A stretch of DNA of 55,213 nt from Nitrospinota bacterium (lineage in GTDB: Bacteria; Nitrospinota; Nitrospinia; Nitrospinales; VA-1). Below are positions 15,160-24,264 of the stretch, in pieces. The stretch spans positions 1-55,213 of the forward strand of contig WAIB01000015.1 in the NCBI GenBank assembly GCA_009873655.1. Direction: 5' to 3'. The notes beneath the pieces are model-generated. The model did not search any database. It was given only the letters and a program-made list of their open reading frames with translations, and was not told the origin of the DNA. The stretch's first letter is position 1, and every line of letters starts with the position of its first letter. The position numbers and the translations under genes are program-made.

Positions 15160-18100
15160 ATGGATGAACTTTCCCAAATCAACCAATTTCTTGACCGCAT
15201 CCAGAAAAACTGGAACAGGGTCCGGTTTGCTTTGGGAGCCTATTTAATTGCAACAACGCTTACCGGGTTAATACTTTCAGCTGCGCTCTTCTTTTATCTG
15301 GAACCCGCCAGCGCAAGTTATTTTGTACCTGTCCTCCTGTTATTAGTTTTGGGAAGATATCTCCTGCCTTACTTTCATTCCGATTCACTGAAAAATATGG
15401 ATCGAGACCAGGCGGCCCTGCTGGCCGAGAAAAAATACCCAAACCTAAAAAATGCGCTAATTAATTCAGCGCAATTGGGAAATTTGATTAACGACCCAGC
15501 CAGAGAAAACATATTCTCTACGGCAATGATTAAAGAGCTCCTGGCACGCACCCGAAAGCAACTATCCGGATTGGATGCAAACTCGGTCGTTGAAAACAAT
15601 CAAACCACACCCGCACGAAATTTATTTCTGGCTACTTTGACCGTTACCCTGGCCGCCACTCTTTTTCTACCGGACTTCTGGCATCAGGCATTTTTAAATG
15701 GAAACAGGACAGCCAACACCTCTCCAACGGCAATAGCGGGAAAGGACAATCAAAAACAGGAAACCAGCACCCCAAAACAAAGTTACCAGGTAACCGATCT
15801 TGAACTTACTCTGAACTTTCCCTCCTACACCCGTTTACCTTCAAAGGCAATCAAACCTTCGGATGGCAGTGTGAAATCGTTGCCGGGAACGGAAGTTGCG
15901 ATAAAAGGAAAGGCAGACAAAAATTTTAACGAAGCGACCCTGGTGGTTAACGCGAATGACTCCTTCCTGATGGAATCCAAAGACAATTTATCTTTGATGG
16001 GTTCTTTTATTGTTCGCGAAAAAGGGTTCTACCAGTTCAAGCTCAAAGATGCGTCGGGAAACCAAATCCTGCTACCTAAAAAATACCCTGTCAAACTCGA
16101 ACGAGACCAGAACCCGCGTATCGTCCTGTTTCCGGCAAACCCAAAACCGGTTTATTACGACTCAGATAAAATCCAGGTGTTTTATGAAGGAAGTGATGAT
16201 TTCGGCATTAAAAGCATCGAACTGGTCGCACAACTTGGTGATAAAACGACAAGAAAAAAAATCAAAAACCTTAAAGAAAGTGAAAAGGATATACAGGGAA
16301 AATTTACCTGGAACCTCGCATTAGAAAGGCTGGAACCCGGCCAGGAGGTTCAATATTACCTGGAAATAAAGGACAACGATAACATTTCAGGCCCTAACAA
16401 AGGTCAATCAGAAATGATTCGTTTTACTGTTTTTGACTCACAAAAAGAAAGAGAAAACCTTGTCCGGCTCCAGGATGAATTAACCGAGAAAATGATCGCA
16501 CTGCTTGCAACCGGATTGGTGGAAGCCAACATCCTCAAGACCACAACCAAAGATGCTCTTTACGGAAAAAAACTACTCGCTTCAAATGTAGACGCGTTAA
16601 TCGAGATCATCGGGTTGGCCCAGCATATAAAAAACCAGGCCCAGGAGTTTGGACAATTCCCCCAACCTTATCTGACATTATTAAACAATATAATTTCCGG
16701 ACTAAAAACCATTCGCCAGGAAAAAATTAAAGCAATTGATAAAATTCAAGGCACCCTTATGAAGCCTACCCCCGTTGGCTACAGCATGCATCCCATAGAA
16801 ATTTTAAATGACCGAATGGTCACCCATTTGGAGAAAGATATTCTTTTCCTGATTAAGATCACCAACCGCCAGAAAATGGACCAGGTCCTGGACCTGGAAA
16901 GCAAATTGTCTGAACTGACTGAAAAACTTCAGGAAGAATTTGAAAACATAAAGAATAAAAACTCGCCCTTAAATTCAAACCAACTCAAATCCAAACTCAA
17001 TCAGATACAGCAGACCCTGAAACAACTTTTGGATAAATTAGCCCAGCAGAACCAGTCTTTGCCGGATGAGTTCCTGAATTCAAAATCCTTTAAAACCATG
17101 AACCTCCAGGAAATGATGAGCTCCATTGAAAAAGTTCAGGAACTCGCAAACCAGGGGAAAATGGAGGAAGCCATGGAACAACTGAAAAAAATGGCTGAAG
17201 AATTGAGGAACTTCGCGGAACAACTTAACCAAACCGATTCTTCCACGGAAGAGCTGGTTGACAATCAAATGATGGAACAGCTGGATGAGTCTATGCGCGA
17301 ACTGGAAAACCTGGAAAAAAAACAAGGCAAAATAATCAACAAAACCTCCGAAATAAACCAGAAGCTGAGAAAATTGCAATCCAAAAAATTTGAATCCCTC
17401 GTTAAAAAGTTTTTCGAAGAACTCAAAAAAGATGTGGAGTCCATCCGCTCCATCCTGGAAGAGGACAAGGAATATTTAAACCAACATGAAGCCATGAAGA
17501 AAACGGGCAAGCTTCTTGAAAAAGAGTCCGCTTTAAATCAGGAAATTCAATCCCTGGGGCAAAAGGCCATCGATTCCAGCCTGAAGGATGACCTGGCTGA
17601 AAATTTTGCCGAGCTAAACGACCGGCGCCGTCAGCTCTCAGATACGTTAATGGAATTGAACAGTTTGCGAACGCAAGGTTTTCAGGAGTTCAAGGAAAAA
17701 CTCCCGGAACTACAAAAAAAGTACGACTCCCTGAAAGAACTGGCAGAACTGAACGATCTCAACGAATTCAATCTGCTTTTCAAGAACACCTATCCCGAGA
17801 TTTTCAGATGGCAGGGCAACCTTAGAAAATCGAGAAACTTACTGGAAGGTATTGGAGACAAAATGGCAGCGGATTTAAGACAGGTGACCCGGTTGAATGG
17901 AGAAATTTCAAAGAAACTGGGTTCACTGAAAAGATCCATAGAGGCGAGCGACGAATCGCTTCTTTCCGAAGAGGATAAAAACAAGTTAAAGAAACTGGCT
18001 CAACAGGAAAAAAACATGCGCGGGAAAACGGAAGAGATGCGTAAACAGTTTGAAGAGATGAACCAGAGAAACCCCATGCTCCCCCCTGCTCTTGCGCAAA

Positions 18101-18486
18101 GTATGCAAAGGGCCGGAAGAAACCTCAAGCAGGCCGAAGCCCGCCTGAGCCAAAATCAGACCCAGAGAGGAATTGAGTCTGAAAACAAAGCCATGAAGTC
18201 GATCCAGGAAACGAGAAAGGTGATAAGCGAATTGAAAAGTTCGGGATCGCGGATGTCAAGACAGGGCAAACCGCAAAACCAGACCCGACTGGGAACAGGC
18301 AGCCGCAGAGATTCCCGTCGGGGAGGCGCGGTGAGAATGCAAAAAGAAAAGGTTCTATTACCCTCTGAAGACCAATACAAGGTTCCAAGCGAGTTTCGCG
18401 AAGAAATACTGGACGCAATGAAAAAAGAAACCCCAAAAAATTACGAACAACTGGTAAACGAATACTACAGGGAACTGGTACAGTGA
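15160..18486 (+). CDS. Large DUF4175-like coiled-coil membrane protein
   Basis: An 1108-residue protein with two N-terminal membrane helices (about 25-45 and 50-70), a third near 150-170, then a beta-rich part (about 210-420) with TDLELTLNFPSYT, and a long charged, mostly helical region (about 430-1060) rich in Glu, Lys, Gln and Leu that should form coiled coils. The C-terminus is basic (SRRDSRRGG) and ends with VPSEFREEILDAMKK, a motif of DUF4175 proteins. It overlaps the peptidase gene by 4 bases and precedes moxR, so the three likely act together at the inner membrane. Function unknown. Confidence 0.8.
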   Translation: MDELSQINQFLDRIQKNWNRVRFALGAYLIATTLTGLILSAALFFYLEPASASYFVPVLLLLVLGRYLLPYFHSDSLKNMDRDQAALLAEKKYPNLKNALINSAQLGNLINDPARENIFSTAMIKELLARTRKQLSGLDANSVVENNQTTPARNLFLATLTVTLAATLFLPDFWHQAFLNGNRTANTSPTAIAGKDNQKQETSTPKQSYQVTDLELTLNFPSYTRLPSKAIKPSDGSVKSLPGTEVAIKGKADKNFNEATLVVNANDSFLMESKDNLSLMGSFIVREKGFYQFKLKDASGNQILLPKKYPVKLERDQNPRIVLFPANPKPVYYDSDKIQVFYEGSDDFGIKSIELVAQLGDKTTRKKIKNLKESEKDIQGKFTWNLALERLEPGQEVQYYLEIKDNDNISGPNKGQSEMIRFTVFDSQKERENLVRLQDELTEKMIALLATGLVEANILKTTTKDALYGKKLLASNVDALIEIIGLAQHIKNQAQEFGQFPQPYLTLLNNIISGLKTIRQEKIKAIDKIQGTLMKPTPVGYSMHPIEILNDRMVTHLEKDILFLIKITNRQKMDQVLDLESKLSELTEKLQEEFENIKNKNSPLNSNQLKSKLNQIQQTLKQLLDKLAQQNQSLPDEFLNSKSFKTMNLQEMMSSIEKVQELANQGKMEEAMEQLKKMAEELRNFAEQLNQTDSSTEELVDNQMMEQLDESMRELENLEKKQGKIINKTSEINQKLRKLQSKKFESLVKKFFEELKKDVESIRSILEEDKEYLNQHEAMKKTGKLLEKESALNQEIQSLGQKAIDSSLKDDLAENFAELNDRRRQLSDTLMELNSLRTQGFQEFKEKLPELQKKYDSLKELAELNDLNEFNLLFKNTYPEIFRWQGNLRKSRNLLEGIGDKMAADLRQVTRLNGEISKKLGSLKRSIEASDESLLSEEDKNKLKKLAQQEKNMRGKTEEMRKQFEEMNQRNPMLPPALAQSMQRAGRNLKQAEARLSQNQTQRGIESENKAMKSIQETRKVISELKSSGSRMSRQGKPQNQTRLGTGSRRDSRRGGAVRMQKEKVLLPSEDQYKVPSEFREEILDAMKKETPKNYEQLVNEYYRELVQ

Positions 18487-20036
18487 AAATAAAAATCAAA
18501 ACGCTTTTTATTATTTTGCTCCTGAATATTCCGGGAATATCATGGGCGGAACCCACGCTTACCCAAAAAGTATTCAAAGGTTATGAACTCGCGCAGGATT
18601 GGGATTTGGTTTCTGCGGAAAAACTTTCCCAATCCCTGCTCAAGGAACACCCGGATTCCGGTGACGCTCATTTTCTCAGCGCGAGAATTGAGTTTTTAAA
18701 AGGAAACTATGAACACTCATGGAAAATCCTTAAAAAAGTGGGAGAAAATTTCAAGGAAGTTTCCGATTTCAAAAAGCTGGTAAACGCCACCCGGAAAGCC
18801 TCAAAAAACTTTGTTTCCATTGAAACGGAGCATTTTCGTATTCGTTATGAAGAAGGCCCCGATGAAGTCCTTATCCATTACGCCAGAGAAGTTCTGGAAA
18901 AATCTTATCATGTACTGGGAAAAATTCTTGAGTACTTCCCCAAGGAAAAAGTTCTCATCGAAATCTATCCCGACAGGGAACCCTTTTCGAAAATTTCTCC
19001 TCTCACTTTGAAAGATATTCTCACATCGGGTACCGTTGCTCTCTGCAAATACCATCGGATCATGATGATCTCCCCGGGATCACTGGTTCGGGGATATAAT
19101 TGGATGGATACCCTGAGTCACGAATACGTGCATTACCTGCTGACAAAGAAAAGCAGAAACCGGCTTCCCCTTTGGATGCATGAGGGAGTTGCAAAATTAT
19201 TGGAAACCCGCTGGCGAAACGAAATGGATTACATGTCCCCTATTATGGAAACCATTCTTTCCGGTGCACTGAAAAACGATTACCGGGTGCCCCTGGAAAA
19301 TATGATGCCGTCACTTGCCAAATTAAAAACCGCCGAAGACGTACAACTGGCTTATGCCGAGGTTTCCACCATGATGGAATATCTGATGGAGACCAGGGGC
19401 GAGGAAACTTTCCCGCTTCTACTTGAAGATCTCGCCGAGGGCAAAGAATTCGAAGAAAGTTTTACAGAAAGGGCAGGAGCCGATATCCCCAAATTTCAAA
19501 CCAACTGGGAAACGTGGGCGAAAATGAAAGAACTCGATCATATACCGGGAATTGCGCCTTTAACCAAGGAGTTCAAAAACAAAAACCCTCTTGAGCCTGA
19601 AAAGGATTTCAAAGGATTGAGCAGCCAACGGGCGCAGGACTGGACTTTTCTGGGGGACATACTGAAGTCCCGCCAGCATTATTCTGCGGCAATCCTTGAG
19701 TACCTGAAAGCCAAAGAAGAGTCAACCCTCCATTCACCCATATTGTTCAATAAACTTGCAGGCACCTACATTCAAACAAGAAAATACGAAGATGCCGAAT
19801 TGGTTTTAAAAGAAAGCCTGGAATATTACTCGGATTTCCATACCACCCTTGCAAACCTGGGCGAACTTTATTTTGTGAGTGAGAGGTACGATGAAGCAGT
19901 CATATATTTTGAAAAAGCAGCGCGCATCAATCCTTTCAATCCTTTCATCCATGTGAGATTGATAGAATTGTACAGGCGCATGGAACTGCCTGAAAAAAAG
20001 AAATTACAAACCCAGCTGTTCAGCTTTATTAATTGA
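18483..20036 (+). CDS. Peptidase MA-like gluzincin with TPR repeats
   Basis: A 517-residue exported protein. Signal peptide residues 1-22 (SWA/EP). TPR-like helices at about 35-100, a zinc-metalloprotease core with H213-E-Y-V-H217 and a downstream WMHEGVAKLLE (E234) matching the gluzincin third ligand, then further TPRs from about 385 to 505 (NKLAGTYIQTRKYEDAELVL and NLGELYFVSERYDEA). The GTG start overlaps the previous TGA. The context with DUF4175 and MoxR suggests a periplasmic protease or maturation factor; substrate unknown. Confidence 0.85.
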   Translation: MKIKIKTLFIILLLNIPGISWAEPTLTQKVFKGYELAQDWDLVSAEKLSQSLLKEHPDSGDAHFLSARIEFLKGNYEHSWKILKKVGENFKEVSDFKKLVNATRKASKNFVSIETEHFRIRYEEGPDEVLIHYAREVLEKSYHVLGKILEYFPKEKVLIEIYPDREPFSKISPLTLKDILTSGTVALCKYHRIMMISPGSLVRGYNWMDTLSHEYVHYLLTKKSRNRLPLWMHEGVAKLLETRWRNEMDYMSPIMETILSGALKNDYRVPLENMMPSLAKLKTAEDVQLAYAEVSTMMEYLMETRGEETFPLLLEDLAEGKEFEESFTERAGADIPKFQTNWETWAKMKELDHIPGIAPLTKEFKNKNPLEPEKDFKGLSSQRAQDWTFLGDILKSRQHYSAAILEYLKAKEESTLHSPILFNKLAGTYIQTRKYEDAELVLKESLEYYSDFHTTLANLGELYFVSERYDEAVIYFEKAARINPFNPFIHVRLIELYRRMELPEKKKLQTQLFSFIN

Positions 20037-20046
20037 GGTTGATTGA

Positions 20047-21033
20047 ATGGAAGATCTAGAACTGGCGCAGGAATTGTTAAACGCCAAAAAAAATGTAGTC
20101 GGTGAAATTCAAAAAGTTATTGTCGGCCAGGATGAAGTAATCGAAGATCTCCTGGTCGCCCTGTTCTCAAAAGGCCATTGCCTGTTTGTAGGAGTTCCCG
20201 GCCTCGCGAAAACGCTGCTGGTAAGCACATTGGCGAAGGTGCTGAACCTGGGGTTCAGCCGCATCCAGTTCACTCCCGATCTGATGCCTTCAGATATAAC
20301 AGGAACCGATATTCTCCATGAGGATGCGAAATCAGGGAAAAGGTCTTTCCAGTTTATCAAGGGACCCATTTTTTCAAATATAATTTTAGCCGACGAAATC
20401 AACCGCACCCCACCCAAAACCCAGGCCGCACTGCTGCAGGCAATGCAGGAAAAACAGGTAACAGTAGGGGGAAACACTTATCCCCTCAATCCCCCTTTTC
20501 TGGTTTTCGCCACGCAAAACCCCATTGAACATGAAGGCACCTATCCCCTTCCAGAAGCACAACTGGATCGGTTCATGTTTATAATCAACGTGGCCTATCC
20601 CAGCAAAGAGGAAGAAATAAAGATAGCCCTCTCAACCACCTCGGGCCAGTTGCCGGATTTAAAACCTGTCCTTAATGCCGAACAGGTTTTACAATTTCAG
20701 GACCTGGTACCACGAGTGCCCGTTTCAGAACATGTAGCACGGTATGCGGTGGAACTGGTTCAAAGCACACGCCCTCAACTCAATGGCAATGCACCCGATT
20801 TTGTCAAAGAATGGATCGATTGGGGAGCCGGTCCTCGCGCCTCTCAATACCTTATATTGGGCGCCAAGGCCAAGGCCCTGATGGATAATCGCGTTGCCAC
20901 AACGATTGACGATATTAAAGCCGTTACACGACAGGTGCTTGAGCATCGGATCATTTTAAATTTCAAAGCGGAAGCTGAGAACATCAAAGTCCCCGACGTA
21001 ATCGGGAAACTGCTGACTACAATTAAAACCTGA
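20047..21033 (+). CDS. MoxR-family AAA+ ATPase
   Basis: A 328-residue AAA+ chaperone. Walker A GVPGLAKT near 49-56, Walker B IILADEINR near 117, sensor 1 FATQNPIEHEGTYPLPEAQLDRF, and the C-terminal lid. MoxR proteins act with DUF58 and von Willebrand factor A proteins to mature or activate partners. Here the usual DUF58/VWA genes do not follow; a convergent gene does. The partners appear to be the DUF4175 and peptidase genes directly upstream (10-base gap). Confidence 0.93.
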   Translation: MEDLELAQELLNAKKNVVGEIQKVIVGQDEVIEDLLVALFSKGHCLFVGVPGLAKTLLVSTLAKVLNLGFSRIQFTPDLMPSDITGTDILHEDAKSGKRSFQFIKGPIFSNIILADEINRTPPKTQAALLQAMQEKQVTVGGNTYPLNPPFLVFATQNPIEHEGTYPLPEAQLDRFMFIINVAYPSKEEEIKIALSTTSGQLPDLKPVLNAEQVLQFQDLVPRVPVSEHVARYAVELVQSTRPQLNGNAPDFVKEWIDWGAGPRASQYLILGAKAKALMDNRVATTIDDIKAVTRQVLEHRIILNFKAEAENIKVPDVIGKLLTTIKT

Positions 21034-21044
21034 AACCATTTCGT

Positions 21045-21428
21045 CTATTTGTTTTTATACAAACTTCCGACACGAAAACCGCCCCGGTCTTCCTGCTCGA
21101 TGCGGGTCTGACGGGTATCTTCTTCATCCAGCTTTCCTAATGCCTCGGAAACTTCCGCCTGATAATTTTTCACTTTCTGGTAAAGCGGGTGCGTGATATC
21201 CAGTTTAAGGTTGGTGAGAGCCGCGGTAAATTCGCCCTGACCATCGGGTGTGAGCTTGCAAACCAGTTCACCCGAATTATCGTCCCGGTAAATATCCGTA
21301 ACTTCCAATGGAGTTTTATTTTTCACCTGAAACCCCATTTCACGCAACAGGGTCAATACCGCTCCACGGCCATAAACCCGAAGCGGTACGCATTTTAACA
21401 ATTCATCCATCAAAGCCTGTGCACTCAA
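21045..21428 (-). CDS. Hypothetical soluble protein
   Basis: I do not recognise this gene. The chosen TTG at 21428 (reads LSAQALMDELLK) has AAGGGG 9 bases upstream and gives 127 residues. The frame stays open to 21536 and reads FFELFFGFVYNCPFNKYKG there, so a longer form from a TTG at 21536 is possible; an ATG at 21410 is the shortest choice. The middle has a LREMGFQVKN...TDIYRDDNSGELVCKL pattern suggestive of a small alpha/beta fold, and the C-terminus is charged. It converges on moxR with 11 bases between stops. Confidence 0.6.
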   Translation of the reverse strand: MSAQALMDELLKCVPLRVYGRGAVLTLLREMGFQVKNKTPLEVTDIYRDDNSGELVCKLTPDGQGEFTAALTNLKLDITHPLYQKVKNYQAEVSEALGKLDEEDTRQTRIEQEDRGGFRVGSLYKNK

Positions 21429-21612
21429 AATCCAGTTCCCCTTATATTTGTTGAAAGGGCAATTATAGACAAAGCCGAAAAATAACTCAAAAAATCTCTC
21501 CCCCAGGAAAAAATATTCCTTTGACAGCTTACGCAACCATAATTGTTTAAAGCTCTTTCTGGATTTTTCCGAAAATAAAACAGGGACCGAAAGTCGACTG
21601 ACCGGTCGGAAG

Positions 21613-21715
21613 TTGAATATATTTGGAAAGATCCTAAATTGGTAGAAACTTACTAATTGGAAAATCCGTCAAAATTTTGTAATGGCTTGACAAAAGTCAA
21701 TAAATTCATTAAGTT
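21613..21715 (+). promoter_or_regulatory. Candidate promoters of the type II secretion operon
   Basis: Two candidates lie ahead of gspC. The first is TTGAAT (21613-21618), 16 bases, TAAATT (21635-21640), which would give a leader of about 80 bases. The second has a perfect -35 TTGACA (21687-21692), 17 bases, and a poor -10 TAAGTT (21710-21715); its start would fall inside or past the gspC ribosome site, so it would need a later gspC start. Confidence 0.35.
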
Positions 21716-21729
21716 AGAGGGAGAAAACT

Positions 21730-22512
21730 TTGGGGTTATCTGTGCCCGTGAATAAAATTTTTCCAGCGATAAATCTGGTTTTTGTCCTCTTAATCGCTCT
21801 TTTGGCAACATTGTCGGTCAGAATATGGACACACCCCACTTATCCTTCCCGGGTAAATGGAGCATCTGTGGAGAAACCGCCAAAAACCTTGGAGAATTTA
21901 ACAGTTAGGGGGCCTGGTTATAATGCAGAAACCGTATCCCAGGTAGCGCAGGGGAATATTTTTCGGAAGGAAAGAAGGGAATATGTACCTCCCCCTCCCC
22001 CTTCCCAACCCGCACCCGCCCCAGCACCCAAGCCGGCCGTTCCGCCGCCAAACCTGGTCTTAAAAGGGATTTTAATGTTGGGAGGCACAAAAATTGCTAT
22101 CTTGGAGGGAAAATACTGGGTTATCCAGGGAAACCGACCCGTTCAAAAAAAGGTTAAGAAAAAAGGATATTCCCTGGGCCAGACTGTAGGAGATTTTGAA
22201 TTGTCAGAAATAGATAAAACCAGCGTAACCCTTGTTGATGAATATGGCCGGGCGATTCGATTGAGATTGGCTAAACGCTCTCCAGAAAAAATCATCCACC
22301 GGGAGGGAACTGCTTTTTTCCAGAAAAACAGAAAATATAACCCTAGAAAGTTTAAGCCAACACCGGTAAAAAACCGTCCGGTACGGAGCACAACTGCAAA
22401 ACCAAAAACAAAACCCGCAACGGCTCCGGTTCAGTCTCCCCCGGTATCCATTTCCAGAATTTCAGGCGCAAGAACTCCTGCTCCAAGACCCAAACATATT
22501 TCAGGAAGATAA
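21730..22512 (+). CDS. gspC: Type II secretion protein C (inner-membrane link to the secretin)
   Basis: A 260-residue GspC-like protein that would connect the inner-membrane platform with GspD. One N-terminal membrane helix (about 12-30), a Pro/Ala-rich linker (about 85-105), and a homology-region beta domain (about 105-185) with LVLKGILMLGG and VGDFELSEIDKTSVTLVDEYG. The C-terminal 75 residues are a Lys/Arg/Pro-rich tail in place of the PDZ domain found in many GspC proteins. Start TTG 21730 has GAGGGAG 6-7 bases upstream; GTG 21742 is an alternative. First gene of the T2SS operon. Confidence 0.85.
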   Translation: MGLSVPVNKIFPAINLVFVLLIALLATLSVRIWTHPTYPSRVNGASVEKPPKTLENLTVRGPGYNAETVSQVAQGNIFRKERREYVPPPPPSQPAPAPAPKPAVPPPNLVLKGILMLGGTKIAILEGKYWVIQGNRPVQKKVKKKGYSLGQTVGDFELSEIDKTSVTLVDEYGRAIRLRLAKRSPEKIIHREGTAFFQKNRKYNPRKFKPTPVKNRPVRSTTAKPKTKPATAPVQSPPVSISRISGARTPAPRPKHISGR

Positions 22513-22518
22513 AAATCC

Positions 22519-24228
22519 ATGCTGAAAAAAGTAAATCCCGTAGAACGAATTCTACTTCGACACAATAAAATTACGGAAAAAGTTTTGCAGGAAATAAAAG
22601 CAGGCAATCTGCATTCCAGCAGCTATATGGGAAAAACCCTGGTGGATCATGGTTATATCCACACGCAAACCTTACTGGAAACACTGAGCGCTGAGTTGCG
22701 GTTGCCTTATGTCAAAAAAGATCAATACCCGAAATCCGGTCTTCCGGTGGAAAGCATTTCCATTTCGGAAGATTTTCTAAGGGAGAAGGTTATATTCCCG
22801 CTGCACCTCAAGGACGATACTTTAGTAGTAGCCGTTTTCGACCCCTTCGACCTGTACACCATCGAAGATTTGAAAGTTTCCCTGGGCAAAAATATCCGCA
22901 TCGTCTTGAGTAGCGAACAGGATATTCTGGAAGCAATAGAAGCCCATTATGGCGGAGGCGGTGGCTCCGCAATGGACCGCATGGTTGGGGATATAAAGGA
23001 TGAAGACCTTCATGGGCTGGACTCCCTGGATGAAAGCACGGAACATATTCGTGATATGGCATCCGAGGCACCGGTCATCAAGCTGGTGAACCACATCATC
23101 AGTGAGGCCATTGAATCACGGGCCAGTGATATTCACCTGGAGCCTTTTGCCGAAGAACTTCTATTGAGATACCGGATTGACGGAATTCTGCACGAATTCG
23201 ACCCTCCTCCAAAACGATTGAGTTCTGCCATCACCACCCGGATTAAAATCATGGCCAAGCTTGATATCTCTGAACGCAGATTGCCGCAGGATGGAAGGAT
23301 CAAGCTGAAAATACTGGGCAAAGATATTGATATGCGTGTGTCCACACTTCCCACCCTGCATGGTGAAAGCGTAGTAATGAGAATACTCGATCGAGGAAGT
23401 CTGGTGCTGGACCTGAGCCAAATGGGGTTTCCCGGGAAAGTACATGAACAACTCGAAACTTTAATACTTAAACCTTATGGAAAACTACTGGTAACCGGCC
23501 CAACAGGTAGCGGCAAAACCACCACACTTTATGCGGCCCTGAGCAAAATCAACACACCGAATAAAAAAATAATCACCGTTGAAGATCCGGTGGAATACCA
23601 AATGCGCGGCATCAATCAAATCCACGTTAAATCCCAGATCGGGCTTAACTTTGCAAGCGGGTTGCGATCCATAGTGAGACAAGACCCCGACGTCATCATG
23701 GTGGGCGAGATCCGCGACCCTGAAACAGCTGAAATTTCCATCCAGGCAGCCCTGACGGGACACCTGGTTTTCAGCACGGTTCACACCAACGATGCAGCAG
23801 GGGCTATCACCCGATTACTGGATATGGGAATTGAAAATTTTCTGATTTCCTCGGCCCTTCTTGGGGTGCTGGCCCAAAGGCTGGTACGTGTCATCTGTCC
23901 CGAATGCAAGGAAGAAGCGCCCTTGACTCCCACCCTTAAGGCCGAAATGGCTCAACTTGGAAAGGAAGAAATCAAGGTTTATCATGGAAAGGGCTGCAAA
24001 GCATGCAGCCAGACAGGATTCCGGGGAAGATGCGGAATCTATGAGCTTCTGGTCATAGATGATCACATCCGCGAACTCATATTAAAGAAATCCACCGCGC
24101 AAACCATCTGTGACCAGGCACGCAAAACCGGAATGACCACCTTAAGAGAAGATGGCTGGGATAAAGTTATTAAAGGCATTACAACGGTTGAAGAAATTCT
24201 TCGAGTCACCTTGAACGATCGAAACTAA
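22519..24228 (+). CDS. gspE: Type II secretion ATPase E
   Basis: Hexameric ATPase that powers pseudopilus assembly. It has 569 residues with an N-terminal MshEN-like domain (about 1-150), linker, and RecA-like domain: Walker A GPTGSGKTTTLYAAL, Asp box ITVEDPVEYQM, Walker B DPDVIMVGEIRDPETAE, and a zinc-binding pair of CxxC motifs (CPEC and CKAC) near 455-495. It starts 6 bases after gspC. Confidence 0.97.
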   Translation: MLKKVNPVERILLRHNKITEKVLQEIKAGNLHSSSYMGKTLVDHGYIHTQTLLETLSAELRLPYVKKDQYPKSGLPVESISISEDFLREKVIFPLHLKDDTLVVAVFDPFDLYTIEDLKVSLGKNIRIVLSSEQDILEAIEAHYGGGGGSAMDRMVGDIKDEDLHGLDSLDESTEHIRDMASEAPVIKLVNHIISEAIESRASDIHLEPFAEELLLRYRIDGILHEFDPPPKRLSSAITTRIKIMAKLDISERRLPQDGRIKLKILGKDIDMRVSTLPTLHGESVVMRILDRGSLVLDLSQMGFPGKVHEQLETLILKPYGKLLVTGPTGSGKTTTLYAALSKINTPNKKIITVEDPVEYQMRGINQIHVKSQIGLNFASGLRSIVRQDPDVIMVGEIRDPETAEISIQAALTGHLVFSTVHTNDAAGAITRLLDMGIENFLISSALLGVLAQRLVRVICPECKEEAPLTPTLKAEMAQLGKEEIKVYHGKGCKACSQTGFRGRCGIYELLVIDDHIRELILKKSTAQTICDQARKTGMTTLREDGWDKVIKGITTVEEILRVTLNDRN

Positions 24229-24264
24229 ACTTATTGACTCTCTGGAAAACCTAAAAGGCAAACC

